Origin: Streptomyces violaceoruber
GTDB lineage: Bacteria > Actinomycetota > Actinomycetes > Streptomycetales > Streptomycetaceae
DNA: 64,000 bases
Assembly (NCBI RefSeq): GCF_033406955.1
Contig: NZ_CP137734.1
Location: 558,001 to 622,000, forward strand
Direction of reading: 5' to 3'
Under the pieces are notes generated by a model. It was not told the DNA's origin and did no database searches. It saw nothing but the letters and a program-made list of their open reading frames with translations. The position numbers and the translations under genes were made by a program. The number at the start of each line of letters is the position of its first letter. Positions within the stretch are counted from its first letter, which is position 1. Shown here piece after piece: positions 53,646-61,870 of this stretch.

Positions 53646-55153
53646 GGGCGGTCCTCCTTCGCCGGGGGTGGTGTCCGGTCCTCCGTGTCGTCCGGGCGCA
53701 GCGGCAGGACGACCGTGAAGACGGCGCCGCCCTCCGGGTGGTTGGCCGCCCGGACGGTGCCGCCGTGCAGGCGTACGTTCTCCGTGGCGATGGACAGCCC
53801 GAGGCCGCTGCCCTCGCTCCGGGCGCGGGCGTCGGCCGACTTGTAGAAGCGGTCGAAGACGTGCGGCAGGACAGCCTCGGGTATGCCGTCCCCGCCGTCG
53901 CGGACGGTGACGACCGCCCGTCTTCCGGCCCGGGGGTCGTCCTCGGCGTGCAGGTTCAGACGGACCGGGGGCGCGCCGTGCCGGAGGGCGTTGGCGACGA
54001 GGTTCGCCACGATCACGTCGAGGCGGCGCGGGTCGACGCGGCCGCGCAGCTCTCCCGGCGCCGGCAGGCCGGTCTCCACGGTGTCCTGCCAGCCGCGGGT
54101 GGCGAGCGTGCGGCGCAGGGACTCGGCGAGATCGATCTCGTCCAGGTGCAGGGCGGCCGCGCCCGCGTCGAAGCGGGAGATCTCCATCAGGTCGTCCACG
54201 AGCGCGGCCAGCTTCGTGGTCTCCGTGCTGATCAGGCGTACGGCCGTCGCGGTGTCCTCGTCCAGCCCGGCCGCGTCCTCGTCCAGCACGTCGGTGACCG
54301 CCGACATCGCCGCCAGCGGGGTGCGCAGTTCGTGGGAGACGTCCGCGGCGAAGCGGCGGGCACCGGCCTCCATGCGCCGCAGTTCGGCCACCGAGCCCTC
54401 CAGCGCCGCGGCGGTCTCGTTGAAGGTGCGGGAGAGATCGGCGAGTTCGTCGGAGCCCTGCACCGCGAGCCTGGTGTCCAGCCGGCCCTCGGCGATGCTC
54501 CGGGTCGCCCGGCGCAGCGCCCGCACCGGACGCAGGACACCGCGGGCGGCCAGGAGGGCGATCAGGACGGCCAGCACCAGGGCGGGCACGGTGGCGCGTT
54601 CGATCGCGGTGACCAGCGCGTCGACATAGCCCTGCTCCTCCTGCTGCGGCACGGTGAGGTAGACCTCGAGACCGGAGGCCTGCCGCTCGGTGCTGTACAG
54701 GCCGGAGAAGGTGACGGGCATGCCGACGACGAGGGCGGAGTGGCCGTCGTGCGAGACCCGCTGGAACACGGTGGCCCGGCGGGAGCGCACGGACTCGCGC
54801 ATCGCCGGGGACAGTTCCCCGAACGAATCCCCGGGGAGGGACGTGGCGCTCTTCTCCCGGTAGGCCACCAGGACCCGCCACTGCTGGGACCGCCCGCCCC
54901 TGGACACGTCGTTGGCGAACGAGTTCAGGCCGGCCGCGTCGGGCGGGAACCGGTAGTTGGGGACGAGGGTGTTGACGCGGTGCCGGAATTCCTCGATCAC
55001 CGTGTCCTGGCTCTGCTGCAGGACGCCGGTCCGTGCCTCACGGAAGGTCAGTGCGCCGGTGGTCACCGTGGCCACGACGGCGACGAGGGTGAAGGTCACC
55101 ACCAGCCGCAGGCGCAGCCCCATCAGTGCGCGCAGCACCCGGGGAGCTCTCAC
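53642..55153 (-). CDS. Two-component sensor histidine kinase
   Basis: A 503-aa membrane kinase. Helices lie at about 13-35 and 188-208, bounding an extracellular sensor domain of about 150 residues. HAMP (about 208-260), a DHp domain with H274 in DVSHELRTPL, and a catalytic domain with DGGDGIPE and GSGLGLSIATENV follow. The signal is unknown; cell-envelope stress is a guess from the linked lipoprotein. Start and stop overlap its neighbours by four bases each. Confidence 0.94.
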   Translation of the reverse strand: MRAPRVLRALMGLRLRLVVTFTLVAVVATVTTGALTFREARTGVLQQSQDTVIEEFRHRVNTLVPNYRFPPDAAGLNSFANDVSRGGRSQQWRVLVAYREKSATSLPGDSFGELSPAMRESVRSRRATVFQRVSHDGHSALVVGMPVTFSGLYSTERQASGLEVYLTVPQQEEQGYVDALVTAIERATVPALVLAVLIALLAARGVLRPVRALRRATRSIAEGRLDTRLAVQGSDELADLSRTFNETAAALEGSVAELRRMEAGARRFAADVSHELRTPLAAMSAVTDVLDEDAAGLDEDTATAVRLISTETTKLAALVDDLMEISRFDAGAAALHLDEIDLAESLRRTLATRGWQDTVETGLPAPGELRGRVDPRRLDVIVANLVANALRHGAPPVRLNLHAEDDPRAGRRAVVTVRDGGDGIPEAVLPHVFDRFYKSADARARSEGSGLGLSIATENVRLHGGTVRAANHPEGGAVFTVVLPLRPDDTEDRTPPPAKEDRP

Positions 55154-55839
55154 CGGGGTCCGAACCGGTAGCCGAAGCCGCGCACGGTGTGGACGTAGCG
55201 CGGGCTGCCCGGCGACTCACCGATCTTGGACCGCAGTCGCTTGACGCAGGCGTCCACGAGCCGCGCGTCCCCGTGGTAGTTGTGCTCCCACACGGCCTCC
55301 AGGAGCTGCTGGCGGCTGAACACCTGCCCGGCCGAGGCGGACAGGGTGAGCAGCAGCCGCAGCTCGGAGGGGCCGAGGGCGACCGGCCGTCCCTGGTGGG
55401 TGACGGTCAGCCCGGCCCGGTCGATGACCAGGTCGCCGTGGTGTTCGGTGCGCGGTGTGCCCTGGTCGTCCGCCGTGCCGCCCACGCGGCGCAGCACGGC
55501 GCGTATGCGGGCGTCCAGGATGCGGGCGCGGACCGGTTTGACGACGTAGTCGTCGGCTCCGGCTTCCAGTCCGACGACGATGTCGGTGTCGTCGCCGCGG
55601 GCGGTGGCCATGATGATCGGCACCTGGTCGTGGGCGCGTATGCGGCGGCACACCTCCAGGCCCGACATGCCCGGCAGCATCAGGTCGAGGACCACGGCGT
55701 CGGGCCGGAAGGACCGGAGCTGCTCCAGTCCGTCCTCCCCGGTCGCGGCGGCGGCGACCTCGTGTCCCTGTCGGCGCAGGGCCAGTCGCACGCCGTCCCG
55801 GACGGCGCGGTCGTCTTCGATGATCAGGACCCGTGGCAT
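55150..55839 (-). CDS. OmpR-family response regulator
   Basis: A 229-aa regulator. The receiver domain has acidic pocket IIEDD, phosphorylation site D52 in VVLDLMLPG and Lys in YVVKPVRA; the winged helix output domain is at about 130-229 (HTVRGFGYRF). It is the partner of the kinase directly downstream. Target genes probably include its own operon and perhaps the divergent DUF3152 gene. Confidence 0.95.
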   Translation of the reverse strand: MPRVLIIEDDRAVRDGVRLALRRQGHEVAAAATGEDGLEQLRSFRPDAVVLDLMLPGMSGLEVCRRIRAHDQVPIIMATARGDDTDIVVGLEAGADDYVVKPVRARILDARIRAVLRRVGGTADDQGTPRTEHHGDLVIDRAGLTVTHQGRPVALGPSELRLLLTLSASAGQVFSRQQLLEAVWEHNYHGDARLVDACVKRLRSKIGESPGSPRYVHTVRGFGYRFGPR

Positions 55840-55952
55840 GGACCTCAGTATGCGTGTGCGCGGGTGGCGGACCACGGGCGGGTGACGGCTGTTACACAGC
55901 GGTCCAAAAGCGGTCCACGGACGATCACACGCCCGGGGCAGGCTTTGTGATC

Positions 55953-56906
55953 ATGAATGAGCGCCGCCGACCGACTCCCCCACCGTCCTCCGCCGCGGGC
56001 CGCCGACGCCGCGGCGGCCGCTCCCGCCGCCGACGGGGTACTCGGTCCCGCCTGCTGTGGCCGGGGCTCGCGGCCGGGGCCGTCCTGGTGCTCGCCGGCG
56101 GGCTGGCCCTCAGGGGAGCCTCGGACCACTCCGGCAGCTCCACCGACACGGCCGGTGCGTCCTCCGTGACCGAGGATCCCGGGTCGCACGGGGCCGGCGG
56201 GACGGGGGACGCGCCGAAGGAGGAGCCGACCGCCTCACCGGCGAAGGAGAAGGGCGGGAAGGGCGAGACGGACGAGAAGGGCGGGAAGGACGAGGGGAAG
56301 GGGAAAGGGCAGGACGAGAAGCCGGACCCCGGCTCGATTCCGTCGTCCGGGCCCGGGACGTTCGCCACCGCGGACGGAAACGGTGCCCGGGTCGGCGGGA
56401 GCGGGCGCACGCTCACCTACGTGGTGCAGGTCGAGGACGGCATCGGCATCTCGGCACCGGACGTCGCGGCCGAGGTCGAGCGCATCCTGGCCGACGAGCG
56501 AGGCTGGACGGCCGACGGGAAGGTGGGGTTCCGACGGGTGTCCGGCGGCGCGTCCGACTTCCGGGTACGGCTCGCCACGGCGGGGACGGTGGACGACATC
56601 TGCGGCCAGTACGGCCTGGACACCGGCGGCGAGGTCAACTGCAACGTGGGCCAGGACGTCATGGTCAACCTCAAGCGGTGGCTCCTGGCCACGCAGTACT
56701 ACGCGGACGACGTGACGTCGTACCGGGCGCTGATCATCAACCACGAGGTCGGGCACTTCCTCGGCCACGGCCACGAGGGCTGCCCCGGGGCGGGGCGTCC
56801 GGCGCCGGTGATGATGCAGCAGATCAAGGGGCTGCACGGCTGCCGGACCAATGTCTGGCCCTACGACGCCGACGGGCGGCCCGTCACGGGGCCCGCTGTG
56901 GGCTGA
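55953..56906 (+). CDS. DUF3152 membrane-anchored metallopeptidase-like protein
   Basis: A 317-aa protein. An Arg-rich N-terminus and one helix (LLWPGLAAGAVLVLAGGLAL) are followed by a Lys/Gly/Glu-rich linker, then the DUF3152 domain (about 140-317). It has a zincin-like motif NHEVGHFLGHGHEGC, with Glu and three His, and two other Cys that may pair. It likely acts at the cell surface as a peptidase. It is divergent from the response regulator gene. The start is ATG 55953, ribosome site weak. Confidence 0.86.
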   Translation: MNERRRPTPPPSSAAGRRRRGGRSRRRRGTRSRLLWPGLAAGAVLVLAGGLALRGASDHSGSSTDTAGASSVTEDPGSHGAGGTGDAPKEEPTASPAKEKGGKGETDEKGGKDEGKGKGQDEKPDPGSIPSSGPGTFATADGNGARVGGSGRTLTYVVQVEDGIGISAPDVAAEVERILADERGWTADGKVGFRRVSGGASDFRVRLATAGTVDDICGQYGLDTGGEVNCNVGQDVMVNLKRWLLATQYYADDVTSYRALIINHEVGHFLGHGHEGCPGAGRPAPVMMQQIKGLHGCRTNVWPYDADGRPVTGPAVG

Positions 56907-56952
56907 GCGCGACCGAATTCATAGTCGTGAACGGAAATCACATACCAGACCG

Positions 56953-56981
56953 TTGACGCGTCCACGGCAAGTCTCTAGTGT
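56953..56981 (+). promoter_or_regulatory. Promoter of the pectate lyase gene
   Basis: TTGACG (56953-56958), a 17-base spacer and TAGTGT (56976-56981) make a good housekeeping promoter, about 80 bases upstream of the ATG. Confidence 0.7.
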
Positions 56982-56998
56982 CCGACGGGAAGACCCGG

Positions 56999-57010
56999 GA
57001 AAGCGCTTTC
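56999..57010. promoter_or_regulatory. LacI-family-type operator GAAAGCGCTTTC
   Basis: A perfect 12-bp palindrome with the CG centre typical of LacI-family operators lies about 10 bp past the predicted transcription start, where a bound repressor would block the gene. A sugar-responsive repressor encoded elsewhere is inferred. Confidence 0.68.
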
Positions 57011-57064
57011 TCCAGTCGATCCTCCCACCGAGTCCTGGTCGGACCCAACCCCCCTGGAGACACG

Positions 57065-58642
57065 ATGCAAGTGAGACCCGTCATCGCGAGCGTCGCCCTG
57101 CTGGGCGGCACGCTCGTCGCTCTGTCCGGCACGTCCGCGCAGGCCGCGGCCGCCCGCTACGAGGCCGAAACCGCGTCGGCGGTCTGTACCGGCACCATCG
57201 ACTCCGACTGGTCCGGCTACTCCGGCAGCGGTTTCTGCAACGGCACCAACGCGGTCGGCGCCTACGCGCAGTTCACGGTGAGCGCGCCCGCCGCGGGCAC
57301 CGCGACGCTGAACGTGCGCTTCGCGAACGGCACCGACGGCGCACGAGCTGCGAACATCATGGTGAACGGTTCGAGTGTCGCCTCGGCCTCGTTCGAGACC
57401 ACCGGCGCCTGGGACACCTGGGCGACGAAGACCGTCACGGTGCCGGTGCGCGCCGGGAACAACACCGTCAGGCTCAGCCCCACCTCGTCCGCCGGACTGC
57501 CCAACGTCGACTACGTCGACGCCGAGGTGACCGGCGACGACACCACGCCGCCGTCCGGCTCCGCGCTGTACGTGTCGCCGGGCGGCAGCGACGGCGCGTC
57601 CGGGACGGAGTCCGACCCGACCACCCTCACCTCGGCGATCGACCGGGTCTCCCCCGGCGGGACGATCTACCTGCGCGGCGGCACCTACCGGTACGCGCAG
57701 ACGGTCACCGTCCCGCAGGGCAACGACGGCACCTCGGGCGACCGCACCGAGCTGACCGCCTACCCGGGCGAGACGCCGGTGCTGAACTTCTCGGCCCAGT
57801 CGGAGAGTTCCTCGAACCGGGGGCTCGCGGTCAACGGGTCGTACTGGCACGTCAAGGGGATCGTCGTCGAACACGCCGGGGACAACGGCATCTTCGTCGG
57901 CGGCAGCGACAACGTGTTCGAGCGCACGGTGACGCGCTTCAACCGCGACACCGGGTTGCAGCTCTCGCGGACGACCTCGGACACCCCCCGCGACCAGTGG
58001 CCGTCCAACAACCTGATCCTGAGCGCCGAGTCGCACGACAACGCCGACTCCGACGGCGAGGACGCCGACGGCTTCGCCGCCAAGCTCACCGTCGGCCCGG
58101 GCAACGTCTTCCGCGACGCCGTGTCCCACAACAACATCGACGACGGCTGGGACCTCTACACCAAGTCCGAGACGGGCGCGATCGGCGCGGTCACCATCGA
58201 GGACTCCCTGGCCTACGAGAACGGCACCCTCTCCGACGGCACGCAGAACTCCAGCGGTGACCGCAACGGCTACAAGCTCGGCGGCGAGGACATCGAGGTC
58301 GACCACGTGGTGCGCCGCAGCATCGCCTACCGGAACGGCAAGCACGGGTTCACCTACAACTCGAACCCGGGCACGATGACGATCTCGGACAACGTGAGCA
58401 TCGACAACGCCGAGCGCAACTTCTCCTTCGACAAGGGAACTTCGGTGTTCCGGAACAACACCTCGTGCCGCGCCGACGACGGGTCGAACGACAAGACCGT
58501 GGGCGACGCCGACGGGTCGAACCAGTTCTGGACCGGCTCGAACGGCTCCCGGTGCGCCGCGTACGCGGGCGCCCTCGACTGGTCCTTCGACTCGGACGGC
58601 ACGCTCGTGGTGACCTTCGGCGGCAACCGGGTCATTCCGTAG
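57065..58642 (+). CDS. Secreted pectate lyase, CBM35 plus PL9 domain
   Basis: A secreted 525-aa enzyme. A signal peptide (about 1-28) precedes a CBM35-like module (about 30-155, ARYEAETASAVCTGTIDSDW) and a right-handed parallel beta-helix. The segment ADGFAAKLTVGPGNVF and the DDGWDLYTKSE motif that follows match PL9, with the Lys of FAAK as the catalytic base and Asp residues for calcium. It cleaves polygalacturonate by beta-elimination. TGGAGA upstream supports the ATG. A promoter and LacI-type operator precede it. Confidence 0.92.
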   Translation: MQVRPVIASVALLGGTLVALSGTSAQAAAARYEAETASAVCTGTIDSDWSGYSGSGFCNGTNAVGAYAQFTVSAPAAGTATLNVRFANGTDGARAANIMVNGSSVASASFETTGAWDTWATKTVTVPVRAGNNTVRLSPTSSAGLPNVDYVDAEVTGDDTTPPSGSALYVSPGGSDGASGTESDPTTLTSAIDRVSPGGTIYLRGGTYRYAQTVTVPQGNDGTSGDRTELTAYPGETPVLNFSAQSESSSNRGLAVNGSYWHVKGIVVEHAGDNGIFVGGSDNVFERTVTRFNRDTGLQLSRTTSDTPRDQWPSNNLILSAESHDNADSDGEDADGFAAKLTVGPGNVFRDAVSHNNIDDGWDLYTKSETGAIGAVTIEDSLAYENGTLSDGTQNSSGDRNGYKLGGEDIEVDHVVRRSIAYRNGKHGFTYNSNPGTMTISDNVSIDNAERNFSFDKGTSVFRNNTSCRADDGSNDKTVGDADGSNQFWTGSNGSRCAAYAGALDWSFDSDGTLVVTFGGNRVIP

Positions 58643-58645
58643 CCG

Positions 58646-59671
58646 TCACGCCGCGTGACCCTCGGGAGGCACGCCGTTGGCCCTGGCCGCGTCGGCGAGG
58701 GCCTGCGCGGCGGCCTCCGCGGCCTGCGCCGTGTCGCTGGCCGCCTGGGCGGCCCCGTCGTCCGACGGGCTCTCCCGGGTGGCCGGCGACTGCGGAAGCG
58801 CTTCGGTGAAGGCGCGGGAGACTCCCTGGAGCGCGGAGGTGACCTCGCTGGGGATGACCCAGAACGTACTGCCGGAGCCCTGCGCCAGCTGCGGCAGCAC
58901 CTGGAGGTACTGGTAGGCCAGCAGCTTGGGGTCGGGGTCGTTGCGGTGCACGGCCTGGAAGACCTCGTCGATGGCCCGGGACTGCCCCTCCGCCTTGAGG
59001 ATCTCGGCGGTGCGGTTGCCCTCGGCGCGCAGGACGGCGGCCTGCTTGTCACCCTCGGCCGTGAGGATCTGCGACTGGCGCTGGCCCTCCGCGCCGAGGA
59101 TCGCGGCCCGCTTGTCCCGCTCGGCCCGCATCTGCTTCTGCATGGCGTCCTTGATGGACTGCGGCGGGTCGATCGCCTTGATCTCCACCCGGTTCACCCG
59201 CAGCCCCCATTTTCCGGTGGCCTCGTCGAGAACCCCGCGCAATTGGCTGTTGATGGTGTCGCGCGAGGTGAGCGTCTTCTCCAGGTCCATGGATCCCACG
59301 ACATTGCGCAGGGTGGTGACGGTGAGCTGCTCGACCGCCTGGAGGAAGTTCGCGATCTCGTAGAAGGCCGCGCGTGGGTCCGTGACCTGGAAATACAGCA
59401 CGGTGTCGATCTCGACGACCAGATTGTCCTCGGTGATGACCGGCTGGGGCTTGAAGGAGACCACCTGCTCGCGCAGGTCGATCACCGGATAGACCCGGTC
59501 GATGTACGGGATGACCACGCTGAGTCCGGGTTTCAGCGTGCGGTGGTAACGGCCGAGCCGTTCGACGTTTCGGGCACGGGCCTGCGGCACGATGCGCACC
59601 GCCCGCACCACGGTGAAAACGGCGAGAAGCGCGACGATCACACCGGCGATGAGGAACGCCGAGGCTTCCAT
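58646..59671 (-). CDS. SPFH/band-7 (stomatin-like) protein
   Basis: A 341-aa membrane-anchored SPFH protein. An N-terminal helix (SAFLIAGVIVALLAVFTVVR) is followed by the SPFH domain (about 40-200, VVIPYIDRVYPVIDLREQVV), a coiled coil (MQKQMRAERDKRAAILGAEG and the following EGQ/EGD repeats) and an Ala-rich tail. Such proteins build membrane microdomains. It starts two bases after the NfeD stop, the usual NfeD-stomatin pairing. Confidence 0.93.
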   Translation of the reverse strand: MEASAFLIAGVIVALLAVFTVVRAVRIVPQARARNVERLGRYHRTLKPGLSVVIPYIDRVYPVIDLREQVVSFKPQPVITEDNLVVEIDTVLYFQVTDPRAAFYEIANFLQAVEQLTVTTLRNVVGSMDLEKTLTSRDTINSQLRGVLDEATGKWGLRVNRVEIKAIDPPQSIKDAMQKQMRAERDKRAAILGAEGQRQSQILTAEGDKQAAVLRAEGNRTAEILKAEGQSRAIDEVFQAVHRNDPDPKLLAYQYLQVLPQLAQGSGSTFWVIPSEVTSALQGVSRAFTEALPQSPATRESPSDDGAAQAASDTAQAAEAAAQALADAARANGVPPEGHAA

Positions 59672-59673
59672 GG

Positions 59674-60105
59674 TCACTCCCGGGGATAGACGAATGCGGT
59701 GGAACCGCTGATCTCCAGGACGTCGACGGTCGCACCCCGGGGAATCACCAGCGTCTCGTCGTAGGAACGGGCCGTCCATTCCTCGCCGCCGATACGGACC
59801 CTGCCTTCCCTTCCGGTCACGTCGGAGACGACGTAGGCGGCCTGGCCGACCAGAGCGTCCACCCCGAACCGCTGCGTCTGGGGCTGGACGAGGTGGCGCA
59901 GCGCGACCGGGCGCAGGAAGAAGAGGGTGACGGCGGAGACGACCGTGAACACGAGAAATTGAAAAGGCGTGGAAAGGCCGGCCGCCGCGGATCCGGCGGT
60001 GATCAGCGCGGCCACTCCCAGCATTCCGAGCGCGGCGGTCAGGGTGAAGATCTCCGCCAGGACCAGGACCGCCGAAACGATCAGCCAGATCAGCCACGGA
60101 TCCAT
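59674..60105 (-). CDS. NfeD-family membrane protein
   Basis: A 143-aa NfeD short form. Three to four hydrophobic helices (about 5-75) lead to a C-terminal OB-fold domain (about 85-143: LVGQAAYVVSDVTGREGRVR, RGATVDVLEISGSTAFVYPR). NfeD partners the adjacent stomatin-like protein. The ATG at 60105 is eight bases after GGAAAGG; the GTG at 60114 would abut that site. Confidence 0.9.
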   Translation of the reverse strand: MDPWLIWLIVSAVLVLAEIFTLTAALGMLGVAALITAGSAAAGLSTPFQFLVFTVVSAVTLFFLRPVALRHLVQPQTQRFGVDALVGQAAYVVSDVTGREGRVRIGGEEWTARSYDETLVIPRGATVDVLEISGSTAFVYPRE

Positions 60106-60235
60106 CACGGCCACCTTTCCGCTTTGGAATTATTTTACCGGCTTTCCGGAAAAGCGGACCCGTTCGTCACCGGCCGGCGTCAGGGCACCGGGGGGCCGGC
60201 GCGCGCCGTGAGCGGGGCGCGCCGCCCCGTCGCGA

Positions 60236-60964
60236 TCACGCGGCCGCGCAGGCTCCGAGGTCTTCCCAGACGCCCCATTCGCCGGTGGTGCCGGGCTCCT
60301 CGCCGGTCACCCACCACTTGGCGCGCCAGGTGTGGCCGCCGAAGGAGACGGTGTCGCCGCCGCTGTAGACACTGCCGGCGCTCCACCCGGGCGCGTCGCA
60401 GGCTCCCGGGTCGCCGTCGCCGCCGCCGCCCCCGTCGCCCCCACCGCTGCCGCCGATGTTGACGTCGATGCAGGAGTAGAAGGCGTTGCCGGTGTCCGCC
60501 ACGTTCCACACGGCCAGTACCTTCTGGCGGCCGGTGAAGCCGCCGAAGTTCACCTGGTGGCTCACGTCCGGGGCGGGCTGCGCTCGGTGGCCGTCGAATT
60601 CGGCGATCTTCTGGCTGCCGATGAAGTACTGCCAGTTGGCCGTGGCGTGGCGTGCCGTGTGGTGCCAGGTGAAGGTGTGCGTGGTGCCGACCGGCGTGAC
60701 GCGCCAGCCCTTGCCGTCGTCGTCGAGTTCGGCGAACTGGCTGTTTCCGCCGCTGCAACTGCTCAGGCCCTTCGGGCCCTCGACGCTCTGGGGCTCGTAC
60801 TTGATCTGACCGCAGTCGACGATCCCCGCGGCGCACTGGTCCTGCCGGCTGCCGGGCGAGGTCACCCACCCGTGCGCGCTCGCCGTGCTCGCCGGGAGGC
60901 TGATGGCGAGCAACGGAGCGACCAGCGCCCCGACCGCGAAGGCCACCCGTCTCTTGGTGCGCAT
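60236..60964 (-). CDS. Secreted chitin-active AA10 lytic polysaccharide monooxygenase
   Basis: A 242-aa copper enzyme that cleaves crystalline chitin oxidatively. The signal peptide ends ASTASA so that H31 becomes the N-terminal copper ligand; H106 in WHHTARHATANW is the second ligand of the histidine brace. The AA10 domain ends near 170, then a Gly/Asp linker and a CBM5/12 module (APGWSAGSVYSGGDTVSFGG). Paired DasR-like palindromes upstream link it to the chitinase at 17435-18325. Confidence 0.95.
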   Translation of the reverse strand: MRTKRRVAFAVGALVAPLLAISLPASTASAHGWVTSPGSRQDQCAAGIVDCGQIKYEPQSVEGPKGLSSCSGGNSQFAELDDDGKGWRVTPVGTTHTFTWHHTARHATANWQYFIGSQKIAEFDGHRAQPAPDVSHQVNFGGFTGRQKVLAVWNVADTGNAFYSCIDVNIGGSGGGDGGGGGDGDPGACDAPGWSAGSVYSGGDTVSFGGHTWRAKWWVTGEEPGTTGEWGVWEDLGACAAA

Positions 60965-60983
60965 GTCGTGCCCCTTTCGGATA

Positions 60984-61017
60984 CAGGTCTAGACCTGACG
61001 ACTTCAGGTCTAGACCA
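60984..61017 (-). promoter_or_regulatory. Two DasR-like boxes upstream of the LPMO gene
   Basis: CAGGTCTAGACCTG (60984-60997) is a perfect palindrome, and a second GGTCTAGACC core lies 21 bp away (61007-61016, minus-strand reading TGGTCTAGACCT). These equal the direct repeats of chitinase promoters and fit the recalled DasR core. They are 20-55 bp upstream of the start, in the promoter zone. Confidence 0.85.
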
Positions 61018-61098
61018 TAGCGACGGAGCCGGTCCGGTCAAGGGTTCGCGCAACATCAACCGACAAGCGGCGGTGCGCATTTGACGCGGCGGCCCTCG

Positions 61099-61129
61099 TG
61101 CGCAACTCGTTGCGCTATTGGTCTAGACA
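61099..61129. promoter_or_regulatory. GCGCAAC palindrome and third DasR-like core
   Basis: GCGCAAC-TC-GTTGCGC (61099-61114) has perfect 7-bp arms, and TGGTCTAGACAA (61118-61129) follows four bases later. Both lie between the LPMO and DoxX genes, 145 bp from each, and could act on either. Confidence 0.55.
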
Positions 61130-61273
61130 AGGATCCCGCGATGGTTAAAAGTCGAATGGGTTGCGCGTCTCCCCCCTCCCTCGGGACGCCGTCGACCCCG
61201 CCCCGCACTGCGCACCATCCCCACCGGCCGCCCGGTTCCCCGGCGGTCGTTGCGCAAGAGAGGAGCACCACCG

Positions 61274-61729
61274 TTGGAAGCGCTGGAAAAACGCAGGGAG
61301 CACGTGATCGCGCTCTTCCGCATCGTCGTAGGCCTGCTGTTCGCCTGCCACGGAGCCGCCACCCTGTTCGACGTCCTGGGCGGTCCGCACGGGCCCGCCC
61401 CGGGCTTCGCCGCATGGCCCGGCTGGTGGGCCGCAGTGGTGCAACTGGTCGGCGGCACGCTGGTGCTGTGCGGTCTCGCGACCCGCACGGCGGCCGTCCT
61501 GTGCTCCGGGTCCATGGCGTACGCCTACTTCGTCGAGCACCAGCCCGACGGGCTCTTCCCCATCGAGAACGGCGGGGAGTCGGCGGCCATGTTCTGCTGG
61601 TCCTTCCTCCTGCTCGCCGCCCTCGGACCGGGCCGCTGGAGCCTGGCCTCCCGCATCCGCCCCCGTCGGGGTGACGGCGGCCGCCCGGTCACCCGGACAC
61701 TGCCTTCGGACACGCCGACGTCCGTCTGA
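61274..61729 (+). CDS. DoxX-family membrane protein
   Basis: A 151-aa protein with four hydrophobic helices and the DoxX pattern (LFRIVVGLLFACHGAATLFD, VVQLVGGTLVLCGLATRTAA, PIENGGESAAMFCWSFLLLA). DoxX proteins are quinone-linked or redox-related membrane proteins of poorly known role. The TTG at 61274 follows GAGGAG; the upstream TTG at 61250 lacks a site. A perfect terminator overlaps its stop codon. Confidence 0.86.
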   Translation: MEALEKRREHVIALFRIVVGLLFACHGAATLFDVLGGPHGPAPGFAAWPGWWAAVVQLVGGTLVLCGLATRTAAVLCSGSMAYAYFVEHQPDGLFPIENGGESAAMFCWSFLLLAALGPGRWSLASRIRPRRGDGGRPVTRTLPSDTPTSV

Positions 61730-61772
61730 GCGGGGGCGTGCCGTCCCCGCCGACGGACGGCACGCCCCCGCT
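61729..61772. terminator. Perfect 18-bp hairpin after DoxX
   Basis: Arms 61729-61746 and 61755-61772 pair fully over an 8-base loop, starting at the last base of the DoxX stop codon. Confidence 0.94.
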
Positions 61773-61870
61773 CCGCCCGGAGCGCGAACGCCTCAGACCG
61801 TCACCCGCGGTGCCGGCCGTTCCAGTAGCGCGGCCAGTGCCGGCGGCGTCCCCGCTCGCCGCTCACCCGC

